A DNA stretch of 6,187 nt. It comes from a bacterium. Its GTDB lineage: Bacteria > Patescibacteriota > Minisyncoccia > UBA9983. Location of the stretch: NCBI GenBank assembly GCA_023244795.1, contig JAHFLR010000041.1:1-6187 (forward strand), in the 5' to 3' direction. Of this stretch, positions 1-5,577 are shown in pieces. Below the pieces are notes generated by a model. That model was not told the origin of the DNA. It made no database searches and worked only from the letters and a program-made list of their open reading frames with translations. How positions within the stretch are numbered: position 1 is the first letter of the stretch; each line of letters starts with the position of its first letter. A program made the translations under genes and the position numbers.

Positions 1-111
1 GTCGGCCGGCAATTTGTCGAGGTCGATGGTGACCTGCACGGCCTGCGCGGTGGCGCTGACGGCGGAGATCAACAGTAGTGCGAGGAACACGGAACACAGC
101 AACTTCTTCAT
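1..111 (-). CDS. Secreted protein of unknown function, N-terminal fragment
   Basis: Thirty-seven codons run from an ATG at 111-109 off the left edge. The product begins with a textbook Sec signal peptide: MKK, then a hydrophobic core (residues 4-18), then an A-Q-A cleavage motif at 22-24. The mature part would start VQVTIDLDKLPAD. There is no lipobox cysteine, so the protein should be soluble in the periplasm or exported. An AAAGGGG Shine-Dalgarno-like stretch (119-125) sits 7 nt before the ATG, and a near-consensus promoter lies upstream (187-215). About 60% of the bases are G or C, and 33 of 37 third codon positions are G or C. In the first 30 codons of the neighbouring PEGA-like gene only about half are. 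The fragment is therefore compositionally foreign to the window, by transfer or by a chimeric join. I do not recognise the family. That it is a gene is well supported; its function is unknown. Confidence 0.72.
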   Translation of the reverse strand, partial: MKKLLCSVFLALLLISAVSATAQAVQVTIDLDKLPAD

Positions 112-141
112 CTTGTTTCCCCTTTCTGCGTTGATTGTTTT

Positions 142-172
142 GAGCGCTTAGTGCCCCATGCACGCGGCGCTC
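142..172 (-). promoter_or_regulatory. 5' leader stem-loop of the secreted-protein gene
   Basis: GAGCGC (142-147) pairs with GCGCTC (167-172). Inside it, GTGC (151-154) pairs with GCAC (160-163) around a 5-nt loop, separated from the outer stem by a symmetric 3-by-3 internal loop. It would begin about 8 nt after the predicted transcription start near 180 and end well before the SD. It could stabilise the mRNA 5' end or bind a regulator; which one is not visible. There is no T-tract, so it is not a terminator. Confidence 0.45.
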
Positions 173-186
173 GGCTATCTTTTATG

Positions 187-215
187 TTTATAGCAATAAA
201 TTACTGTTTTGTCAA
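187..215 (-). promoter_or_regulatory. Strong sigma70-type promoter, minus strand
   Basis: Read on the minus strand, TTGACA (215-210) is followed by exactly 17 bp and TATAAA (192-187), with an extended TGC just before the -10. Transcription should start near 180, giving a leader of about 69 nt before the ATG at 111. The boxes are close to consensus and the spacing is ideal. It is the best promoter match in the window. Confidence 0.72.
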
Positions 216-237
216 CCGTTTACTAAACCCTTATTTT
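209..237 (+). promoter_or_regulatory. Candidate promoter for the PEGA-priA cluster
   Basis: TTGTCA (209-214) is followed by a 17-bp spacer and TATTTT (232-237). The -35 matches consensus at 5 of 6 positions and the -10 at 4 of 6. A start near 244 would leave only about 10 nt before the ATG at 254. The -35 overlaps that of the minus-strand promoter, because TTGTCAA reads as TTGACAA on the other strand. The two would compete for polymerase. Confidence 0.4.
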
Positions 238-253
238 CTGGCAAAATAATCTT

Positions 254-1126
254 ATGCCCCATACGATGTCTCTAAAGAAAAGGCGAATTATTATGGCCGT
301 CTGCTTCCTGGCTTTTTTTGCTTTGATCCCGCCGATTTTTTATTTTGTAACGGGTTATCGCTTGGGGGCCGACTGGAGCTTTGTAGAAACCGGCGGTCTC
401 TACATTGGCGCCTCAAAGTCGGGATCAGAGATTTATGTAAATGACCAGTTAAAACAAACAACTAACATTCTACAAAACGGGGTTTTTTTGCAGGGGCTTA
501 AGCCAAGCACGTATCACATCGTGGTTGCCAAAGAGGGTTGCTGGCCATGGTATAAAGATCTTAACGTTAAGGCGCATCTTGTTTCGGAGGCTCGGGCGTT
601 TAATTTTCTTCAGGATCCGAAAGGTAAAATTTTAAAACCAGAAGATATTTCCGCTCTGGGTTTTTCCGAGTATGATGACGCCCTGACTCTTTTTAATGCT
701 CAAAAGCTTGCTATTAAAAAAACAATGACGGTGGCCTCCACAACCGCCACCTCCTCGGAGACCATTTCTAAAAACAATAAACAAAAAATTTATTTGGAGG
801 GTGGTAAAAAAATATGGTCCCAGTGGCTAGGAGACGAAAATAGCATTCCCTATTATTTTTGCGACCAAGACAACAAGTGCAGCGACCGAGTTTTAGTTTT
901 AGATTCAGACTCCGCGATTAGGAATATTGATTTTTTCCCTGGCCGTCGAGACATAATAATTTTTTCCTCTCAAAACGGAGTTTTTGCCACGGAAATTGAC
1001 GGTCGTGGCGGCAGAATCACCCAGCCCATTTATAAGGGCAAGAGTCCCAGCTTTGCGCTTTCGCAATCCGGATCCAATATTTATATTTTTGACGACAATC
1101 ATCTGATCAAGATAGAAGAAATCTAA
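254..1126 (+). CDS. PEGA-like membrane-anchored protein
   Basis: A 290-residue protein with a basic N-terminus (KKRR at 8-11) and one transmembrane segment at about 12-32, so most of it should lie outside the membrane. Residues about 47-118 resemble a PEGA domain: a GGLYIGASKSGSEIYVND strand pair, then GVFLQGLKPSTYHIVV and a GCWPWYKDLNV end, matching the family pattern of 'ga-I-vdG ... l-pG-y-I-v-k-Gy'. Residues 155-172 form a Ser/Thr-rich linker. The C-terminal part (about 185-290) has strand-rich segments such as IRNIDFFPGRRDIIIFSS and SPSFALSQSGSNIYIFDD, reminiscent of beta-propeller blades. C203 and C209 could form an extracytoplasmic disulfide. No SD precedes ATG 254; ATG 266 is an alternative start that keeps the membrane anchor. 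It ends 3 nt before the PriA-like gene, so they are probably co-transcribed. PEGA domains are usually surface or cell-envelope modules; the specific role is unknown. Confidence 0.8.
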   Translation: MPHTMSLKKRRIIMAVCFLAFFALIPPIFYFVTGYRLGADWSFVETGGLYIGASKSGSEIYVNDQLKQTTNILQNGVFLQGLKPSTYHIVVAKEGCWPWYKDLNVKAHLVSEARAFNFLQDPKGKILKPEDISALGFSEYDDALTLFNAQKLAIKKTMTVASTTATSSETISKNNKQKIYLEGGKKIWSQWLGDENSIPYYFCDQDNKCSDRVLVLDSDSAIRNIDFFPGRRDIIIFSSQNGVFATEIDGRGGRITQPIYKGKSPSFALSQSGSNIYIFDDNHLIKIEEI

Positions 1127-1129
1127 AAG

Positions 1130-3031
1130 ATGAAGATAATAAACGTTGCGCCAATCGCCAAAGGTTTTACGGGAGAAACTTTGTCTTATTTTACTTCCAA
1201 AAATGTAGAAATTGGCGGCATTGTTAGTATCGCAATTAAAAAGCGAGTGGTGCCGGGAGTTGTGATTGCCGTGATGGATGCCAAGCAGGCCAAAATAGAC
1301 CTGCGCAACTCCTCTTTCGCCTTAAAATCTATCAAAGCGGTAAAATCGTCAGGGCTGATAACTCCTAATTTTCTTTTGGCTTGCAAGGAGACGGCCCAAT
1401 ATTTTGTTTCTCCCATCGGCTCCGTGCTCGCCGATTTTATACCCAAAGTTATTTTAGACACCGCCTCAAACGATCTGGCCCCCGCGTTGCTCTCGGAATT
1501 TAAAACCCCATCCTTTCATTTGGATGTTTCTGTTTGCCAGGGCACTCGCGAGGAGCGAATGCAAAATTACCGAAGCATTATAAGAGAAGAATTTGCCAAG
1601 GGGCATTCCGTCTTTTTTTGTGTTCCTACTGCTTCGGAAATGGAGGAATTTTCGGAAGGGCTAAAAAGGGGAATAGAAAAATATACCGTTTCGGTACACT
1701 CTCGCCTTTCCAAGAAAAAGCTTCTGGAAACATGGAAGTTTATTATCAATGAAAACCACCCCATCTTAATCGTGGGGACAAAAACTTTTCTTTCCGTTCC
1801 TCGGCGAGATTTGGGCGCAATTATTGTTGATCCGGAGAGTTCCCCATTTTTTAAAATGGAAGCAAGGCCGTGCATAGATGTTAGAAAGGCGATAGAAATA
1901 ATTTCCGCTAAGCTGGGCACCAGGTTGATTTTTGGAGATTCTCTGGTAAGGGCCGAGTCTTTTGTTAAAAGCGGCAAGGCCCAGTTGCCGCGGGTCTTAA
2001 CCGACGCGCAACAGATAGTTGTAGATATGAAGAGAAAAGAAAACTCCGAAACAGGCAAAAAAGAGGAGTTTAAAGTTTTAAGCGAAAAACTTATTGAGAT
2101 GCTGACTTCATCGGTAAACAACAACGAGAACTCTCTCCTCTTTATAAACAGGCGTGGCCATGCCTCCACTACGGTTTGCAATGATTGTTTGCGGTCTGTT
2201 TTGTGCGGCAAGTGCGAGGCTCCTCTTGTAATACATAAAGAGAGCGGCGCCGGTAAAAAAGCTAAATTCGTTTGTCATAAGTGCTTAACGGAAACCGAAG
2301 TGCCGGAACAGTGCCCGTATTGCCAGAGTTGGAAGCTCGTCTCGTTGGGTGTGGGTGTCCAGCGAGTGGCGGAAGATTTGGAGAGTATCTTTCCGGGTGT
2401 CAAAATTTTTAGATTAGACAGCGATTTAGTAAAAACCAAAAAGAAAGGAGACGATATCGCGGAAAAGTTTTTTTCGTCGCCCGGGGCGATTTTAGTGGCT
2501 ACGGAGAGCTTATTCTCCTATGTAAGGAAGCCCGTAGACAATGTTGCAGTTGTCTCTTTGGATGCTATTTTTACTTTACCCGAGTTTAGAACGAATGAAA
2601 AAGCATTTCAAATATTACTTAAATTAAGAGCTTTGGCCAGAAAAAATTTTTTAATTCAAACCAGAACGCCGGAGTTAAAATTATTTGATGACGCCATCAG
2701 AGGTAATATTACAGGATTTTACCAGGAAGAATTGGAAGAACGAAAAAGTTTTAATTATCCGCCGTTTAAAATATTGATAAAAATAACAAAAGGAAACTCC
2801 GATAAAATCCTGTTAAAAAAGGAAGTAGACTCTCTGGTTCTTCAGCTTAAAAATTTTGATGTCATTGATTACCCGGCATTTATTCCTAAAGAAAAGAATT
2901 TATACAAATGGAACATTGTTATCAAAATAGACCCGGGAACCTGGCCCATGGGGCAGGCCAAGCTACACAGCTTTTTGTTCTACTTGCCACCCGCCTGGCG
3001 GGTTGATGTAGAGCCGGATTCGTTGCTATAA
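1130..3031 (+). CDS. priA: Degenerate PriA (primosomal protein N'), probably ATPase-dead
   Basis: This 633-residue protein follows PriA from end to end. Residues 1-110 resemble the 3'-DNA-end-binding domain. Helicase-lobe landmarks remain (HSRLSKKKLLETW at 190-202, VGTKTFLSVPRRDLGAIIVD at 215-234, LLFINRRGH at 336-344, GVGVQRVAEDLESIFPG at 407-423). The zinc cluster is complete: C350, C353, C359, C362, C382, C385, C395, C398, with PriA spacing except for a longer central loop. The ending WRVDVEPDSLL is also typical. The catalytic motifs are gone. The Walker A region (about 133-144) has REERM where GSGKT is expected, DEEH is DPES at 234-237, and the motif III SAT is lost (270-273). Motif V reads ATESLFSYV (457-465) and motif VI reads KLRALAR (498-504). 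PriA normally restarts stalled forks by unwinding DNA and loading the replicative helicase through DnaT/DnaB or DnaD partners. This copy may bind forks and recruit partners without unwinding. The reading frame is intact, so it is under selection and not a decaying pseudogene. No clear SD. Confidence 0.88.
   Translation: MKIINVAPIAKGFTGETLSYFTSKNVEIGGIVSIAIKKRVVPGVVIAVMDAKQAKIDLRNSSFALKSIKAVKSSGLITPNFLLACKETAQYFVSPIGSVLADFIPKVILDTASNDLAPALLSEFKTPSFHLDVSVCQGTREERMQNYRSIIREEFAKGHSVFFCVPTASEMEEFSEGLKRGIEKYTVSVHSRLSKKKLLETWKFIINENHPILIVGTKTFLSVPRRDLGAIIVDPESSPFFKMEARPCIDVRKAIEIISAKLGTRLIFGDSLVRAESFVKSGKAQLPRVLTDAQQIVVDMKRKENSETGKKEEFKVLSEKLIEMLTSSVNNNENSLLFINRRGHASTTVCNDCLRSVLCGKCEAPLVIHKESGAGKKAKFVCHKCLTETEVPEQCPYCQSWKLVSLGVGVQRVAEDLESIFPGVKIFRLDSDLVKTKKKGDDIAEKFFSSPGAILVATESLFSYVRKPVDNVAVVSLDAIFTLPEFRTNEKAFQILLKLRALARKNFLIQTRTPELKLFDDAIRGNITGFYQEELEERKSFNYPPFKILIKITKGNSDKILLKKEVDSLVLQLKNFDVIDYPAFIPKEKNLYKWNIVIKIDPGTWPMGQAKLHSFLFYLPPAWRVDVEPDSLL
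2989..3003. repeat. GC-rich perfect palindrome at the end of the PriA-like gene
   Basis: ACCCGCC and GGCGGGT form a 7-bp perfect inverted repeat around a single T, inside the codons for PPAWRV of the PriA-like protein. It stands out in an AT-rich setting and lies directly before the -35 box of the def-fmt promoter. No T-tract follows on either side, so it is not an intrinsic terminator. It might slow ribosomes or polymerase, be a protein-binding site, or simply reflect the coding sequence. Confidence 0.4.
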
Positions 3032-3032
3032 T
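3003..3032 (+). promoter_or_regulatory. Internal extended -10 promoter for def-fmt
   Basis: TTGATG (3003-3008), an 18-bp spacer and a perfect TATAAT (3027-3032) preceded by TGC make an extended -10 promoter. The TATAAT overlaps the stop codon of the PriA-like gene (TAA at 3029-3031). A start near 3039 would leave about 26 nt before the def ATG at 3065. No SD is visible in that leader. It would let def and fmt be expressed independently of the upstream genes. Confidence 0.6.
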
Positions 3033-3064
3033 CAGCTATTAGGTATTGGGTTTCGACAAAAAAC

Positions 3065-3583
3065 ATGGTCAAAATAATACAAAAAGGAAATAAGGTGCTA
3101 AGACAAAAAGCCAAAGAAGTGGCTGTTAAAGATATCGGAGGCAAAAAGATGGCGGATATCATTAAAAAAATGACCGCTGCTCTTTGGGCAAGCCCAAGCG
3201 GTGTGGCGATTGCCGCTCCTCAAATCGGAGAGCCGTTAAGGATGTTTTTAGTGGAAGCCAGCGTTTTTGATAAACGGGGCTTTACTGACGAAGAAAAAAG
3301 GAAGAAGCGTCCGCCGGTTGTTTTTATAAATCCTCAAATTGCCAGAATCTCAAAAAATAAATTAATAATGCAGGAGGGGTGTTTAAGCGTAGACGGAGTT
3401 TTTGGAGCAGTGCCCAGGTCCAATAAAGTTACTCTTCGGGCGCTCGATGAGAAGGGAAAAAAGAAAACCGTAAACGCTTCCGAGTTCGTGGCGCAAATTT
3501 TCCAACACGAGTGTGATCACTTAGATGGCGTGCTGTTTGTGGACAGGGCAATTAAGCTGGCAGAACCAAAAAATGAAAAATAA
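3065..3583 (+). CDS. def: Peptide deformylase
   Basis: Cytoplasmic metalloenzyme of 172 residues, normal for the family, that removes the N-formyl group from nascent proteins at the ribosome exit. All three signature motifs are present: GVAIAAPQ (46-53), EGCLS (104-108) and QHECDH (147-152). The metal ligands are C106, H148 and H152, and E149 is the catalytic glutamate. Motif 1 has alanine (A48) where the second glycine of GxGxAAxQ is usual, a mild change. A charged insertion (about 66-83, DKRGFTDEEKRKKRPP) separates motifs 1 and 2. The gene follows the PriA-like gene by 33 nt, has its own likely promoter (3003-3032), and overlaps fmt by 11 nt, which implies translational coupling. No obvious SD before the ATG. 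Identity is secure. Confidence 0.97.
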   Translation: MVKIIQKGNKVLRQKAKEVAVKDIGGKKMADIIKKMTAALWASPSGVAIAAPQIGEPLRMFLVEASVFDKRGFTDEEKRKKRPPVVFINPQIARISKNKLIMQEGCLSVDGVFGAVPRSNKVTLRALDEKGKKKTVNASEFVAQIFQHECDHLDGVLFVDRAIKLAEPKNEK

Positions 3584-4457
3584 TCTGCGCCTTGCTTTTT
3601 GGGGTACGGGAGAGCTGGCCGCCAGAGTGCTGGAGATTTTGCTGAATAATGATTTTATTCCGGCGCTGGTTATCACTAGCCCCGATAAGCCAAAGGGGCG
3701 TGGGCTGGAGCTACAACCCTCCCCTGTTAAATTATTGGCCCAGGCCCGGAGCTTAAGGGTTGACCAGCCAGAAAAACTTAAAGAGTATATGCCTGAGGGC
3801 GATTGGGATTTGTTTATTGTGGCCGAGTACGGCAAAATAATTCCGCAAAGGCTGATAGATTTGCCTAAACGTAAAACCATCAATGTGCATCCATCGCTTT
3901 TACCCAAATTCCGCGGCCCCTCGCCTATCCAATCTTTTATGCTAAGCAGCGAAACGGAGACGGGTGTTTCCATTATGTTAATAGACGCTGAGATGGACCA
4001 CGGCCCGGTGCTAGAGAGTAGAAAATTAAAAGTAGAAAGTAAAAAAGTGTTTAACAAAGAGATGGAAAAAGAACTGGCGGAGCTGGGCGGACAAATGCTA
4101 CTGGAAGTTATACCGCAGTGGCTGGAAGGTAAAATTACCCCGCAAGAACAAGATCACTCCCAAGCCACCTATTGCAGGAAGGTAACCAAAGAGATGGGTT
4201 TGGTGGATTTAGAAAAAGACAGCCCAGAGGAAATTTATAAAAAGGTGTTGGCTCTTACCCCCTGGCCGAGTGCTTATTTCTTTGTTGATAGCCACGGCGC
4301 AAAAATGAGAATAATAATTACTGATGCCGATTTTAAAGATGGCAGGCTTTGGATAAACAAAATTAAACCGGAAGGCAAAAAAGAAATGCCTCCCAATGAT
4401 TTTTTAAGAGGCAATCCTGATTTAGAAAAGTTTCTAGGGAAAATTATCTCCTCTTAA
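3573..4457 (+). CDS. fmt: Methionyl-tRNA formyltransferase
   Basis: Transfers a formyl group from 10-formyl-tetrahydrofolate to initiator Met-tRNA, the partner reaction to deformylase. The 294-residue product starts MKNNLRLAFWGTGELAARVL. I chose ATG 3573 over the in-frame ATG at 3525 because the family begins at this first beta strand and the 16 extra residues (MACCLWTGQLSWQNQK) are just def codons read in another frame. Landmarks: TSPDKPKGRGLELQPSPVK (35-53), NVHPSLLPKFRGPSPIQ (104-120) with catalytic N104 and H106, and MDHGPVL (141-147) with catalytic D142. The C-terminal tRNA-binding domain holds TYCRKVTKEMGLVDL (199-213) and LTPWPSAY (228-235). It is slightly shorter than the E. coli enzyme (about 315). 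The start lies inside the end of def (11-nt overlap) with no SD, so coupled translation is likely. Its 3' end overlaps the opposing hpf gene by 14 nt. Confidence 0.96.
   Translation: MKNNLRLAFWGTGELAARVLEILLNNDFIPALVITSPDKPKGRGLELQPSPVKLLAQARSLRVDQPEKLKEYMPEGDWDLFIVAEYGKIIPQRLIDLPKRKTINVHPSLLPKFRGPSPIQSFMLSSETETGVSIMLIDAEMDHGPVLESRKLKVESKKVFNKEMEKELAELGGQMLLEVIPQWLEGKITPQEQDHSQATYCRKVTKEMGLVDLEKDSPEEIYKKVLALTPWPSAYFFVDSHGAKMRIIITDADFKDGRLWINKIKPEGKKEMPPNDFLRGNPDLEKFLGKIISS
4017..4044 (+). repeat. Two tandem 14-nt units inside fmt
   Basis: AGTAGAAAATTAAA (4017-4030) is followed directly by AGTAGAAAGTAAAA (4031-4044), identical at 12 of 14 positions. They encode the low-complexity stretch SRKLKVESKK just after the catalytic MDHGPVL motif. 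The unit length is not a multiple of three. The surrounding protein is about as long as other Fmt proteins here, so this may be a local replacement and not an added insertion. Confidence 0.45.
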
Positions 4458-4824
4458 GTTTTGATAATATATTCTTTATAGACCCCAATCCCCTTCTTAT
4501 GCCAGAGATTTTTTTGTCTTTTATTTTTTGGAGTTCTAGTTTCATCTCGTCATGCGCCTCATCTATGGAGGCGTAAAGATCGGGAGTTTCCGCTTGAGAA
4601 GTAATCATTTTTGTTACGTAAGGAAGCTGGAATTGTATCTCCGCTCTAAAAATATCTCCCGACTGGTGGTGTTTGGTTGTTAAACCTAGCTCTACCCAAG
4701 CCTGCATCTGTGACATGTCGCCACTTTTGGGAGCGTATTTTTCCAGGCCCGATACTTTTTTCTCCGCGTAATCCTTGATGGCCGGAGTTAACTCCATGCC
4801 GTTTGCTCTTATGTGTATTTGCAT
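4444..4824 (-). CDS. hpf: Ribosome hibernation promoting factor, short form (HPF/RaiA family)
   Basis: A 126-residue protein of the ribosomal subunit interface family. These proteins bind the 30S decoding region in slow growth and block translation, and help form 100S dimers or protect ribosomes. Evidence: the N-terminal MQIHIRANGMELTPAIKDYAEKK pattern; the central strands HHQSGDIFRAEIQFQLP (52-68); and the conserved PDLYASIDEAHDEMKLELQKIKDK (81-104), which matches the family's 'DmYaAID-a-d-l-rQl-k-K'. The tail (105-126) is very basic (IRRGLGSIKNILSKLKRR) and has no C-terminal dimerisation domain, so it is the short type. The TATAAT box ends only 8 nt before the ATG and there is no SD, so the mRNA is probably leaderless or nearly so. 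The last 14 nt overlap fmt tail to tail, with no terminator between them. Confidence 0.93.
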   Translation of the reverse strand: MQIHIRANGMELTPAIKDYAEKKVSGLEKYAPKSGDMSQMQAWVELGLTTKHHQSGDIFRAEIQFQLPYVTKMITSQAETPDLYASIDEAHDEMKLELQKIKDKKISGIRRGLGSIKNILSKLKRR

Positions 4825-4832
4825 ATGCTTAT

Positions 4833-4841
4833 ATTATACCA
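4833..4841 (-). promoter_or_regulatory. Extended -10 promoter for hpf
   Basis: On the minus strand a perfect TATAAT (4838-4833) is preceded by TGG (4841-4839). The expected start, 6-7 nt after the box, falls 1-3 nt before the hpf ATG at 4824. The -35 position overlaps the T-run of the upstream GNAT terminator and is poor, so the extended -10 must carry recognition. Confidence 0.6.
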
Positions 4842-4846
4842 AATAA

Positions 4847-4887
4847 GAAAAAGAAAATAAAAGGCGGGGCGCTTTTGGCGCCCCGCC
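4847..4887 (-). terminator. Rho-independent terminator of the GNAT gene
   Basis: GGCGGGGCGC (4863-4872) and GCGCCCCGCC (4878-4887) form a perfect 10-bp GC-rich stem with a 5-nt loop. Read on the minus strand it is followed by TTTTATTTTCTTTTTC, a strong T-rich tract. It lies 14 nt beyond the GNAT stop codon. In the plus direction no T-tract follows, so it works one way only. Its T-tract runs directly into the hpf promoter. Confidence 0.9.
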
Positions 4888-4901
4888 CAAACAAATCCTC
4901 T

Positions 4902-5465
4902 CTATTTGCCCACCCCCGCGGCCGGCCAATCTCTTTTAAAGATGGCCATCAAGATCTCGTCCTGATACTTGCCGAGGGCATAGATTTGCTCTTTGCGGCA
5001 GCCCTCTTCTTTAAAGCCGCACTTTAGGTAGCATGCCTTAGCTCTGGCATTAAAGCCAAACACGGAGAGGCACACTTTGCGCATATTGAGAGTGTTAAAG
5101 GAATACTTAACGAGAGCGGAGATGGCCATACTGCCATACCCCTGGCTCCAACATTTCTTTTCTCCGATAGCTATGCCCAGAGTAGCTACGCGGTTTTTGT
5201 AGGAAATGCCATGCAGGCCGATAGTGCCTATAAACTCGCCCTCTTGTGTCTCAATTGCCAAGACGATGTCGGTGTCTTTTCTCTTGGCGATGTTGTTGAG
5301 CCACTCCTCTTCCTCGGCCTCATAGATAGGCAAATACTTTGAGACATACTGGGTAACCTCTTGATCGTTAAACCAAACGAGCAGTTTTTTGATGTCTGCT
5401 CTCATGAGGTGGCGCAGCACTATTTTGGAACATGCCAGAAAAACGATTCTGTTTTCTTGTTCCAT
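4902..5465 (-). CDS. GNAT family N-acetyltransferase (RimJ/RimL-like)
   Basis: A 187-residue acetyl-CoA-dependent acetyltransferase of the Acetyltransf_3 type. Visible motifs: IVLRHLMRADIKKLLVWFND (15-34), the usual first strand and helix of RimJ/RimL proteins; FIGTIGLHGI (78-87); GIAIGEKKCWSQGYGSMAI (97-115), the acetyl-CoA pyrophosphate loop with Q108-G109-Y110-G111; and NARAKACYLKCGFKEEG (139-155), the conserved 'N-x2-A-x3-Y-x-K-x-G-F' end with Y146 as the possible general acid. The substrate cannot be read from sequence: ribosomal protein N-termini, small amines or drugs are all known in this family. Unlike its neighbours it has a canonical AGGAGG SD 7 nt before the ATG, and it is followed by a strong terminator. 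It looks monocistronic, with a long structured leader if transcription starts near 5736. The different initiation style could mean later acquisition. Confidence 0.9.
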   Translation of the reverse strand: MEQENRIVFLACSKIVLRHLMRADIKKLLVWFNDQEVTQYVSKYLPIYEAEEEEWLNNIAKRKDTDIVLAIETQEGEFIGTIGLHGISYKNRVATLGIAIGEKKCWSQGYGSMAISALVKYSFNTLNMRKVCLSVFGFNARAKACYLKCGFKEEGCRKEQIYALGKYQDEILMAIFKRDWPAAGVGK

Positions 5466-5472
5466 TTTCCTT

Positions 5473-5478
5473 CCTCCT
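5473..5478 (-). promoter_or_regulatory. Canonical Shine-Dalgarno of the GNAT gene
   Basis: AGGAGG on the minus strand, 7 nt before the ATG at 5465. It fixes the start codon and is the only full SD consensus before a gene in this window. Confidence 0.85.
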
Positions 5479-5523
5479 GTATTAGGTTGTTAAGGTTCGA
5501 CCACCTAGACAAGCGAGAACTTA

Positions 5524-5554
5524 AAACGTCTCGGCTTATCTAGCCGAGACGTTC
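5524..5554 (-). terminator. Strong hairpin in the GNAT leader, possible attenuator
   Basis: AACGTCTCGGCT (5525-5536) and AGCCGAGACGTT (5542-5553) form a perfect 12-bp stem with a 5-nt loop. In the minus direction the stem's last TT is followed by TTAAGTT, a short and weak T-tract. In the plus direction CCTTAAAAAC follows, which is weaker still. It lies about 60 nt before the GNAT start. No gene ends just upstream apart from the 50-codon frame 5578-5730 (stop 24 nt before the hairpin). It could end a short transcript, attenuate GNAT expression, or protect the mRNA. Confidence 0.5.
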
Positions 5555-5577
5555 CTTAAAAACATTTTGAGATTCTT

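Noticed and set aside
1567..2211. Long minus-strand open frame of 214 codons
   Set aside because: It is antisense to the well-supported PriA-like gene and shows no recognisable domain or start signal.
3525..3572. Upstream in-frame ATG that would extend Fmt by 16 residues
   Set aside because: The extra residues do not fit the family and lie wholly within def; ATG 3573 starts exactly at the first Fmt strand.
3521..4057. Minus-strand open frame with a Leu/Ser/Phe-rich start
   Set aside because: It is the mirror of fmt; its hydrophobic start is the antisense of the AGTAGAAA repeat.
5494..5500. GGTTCGA resembling a tRNA T-arm
   Set aside because: No flanking T-stem, anticodon arm or acceptor stem could be found.
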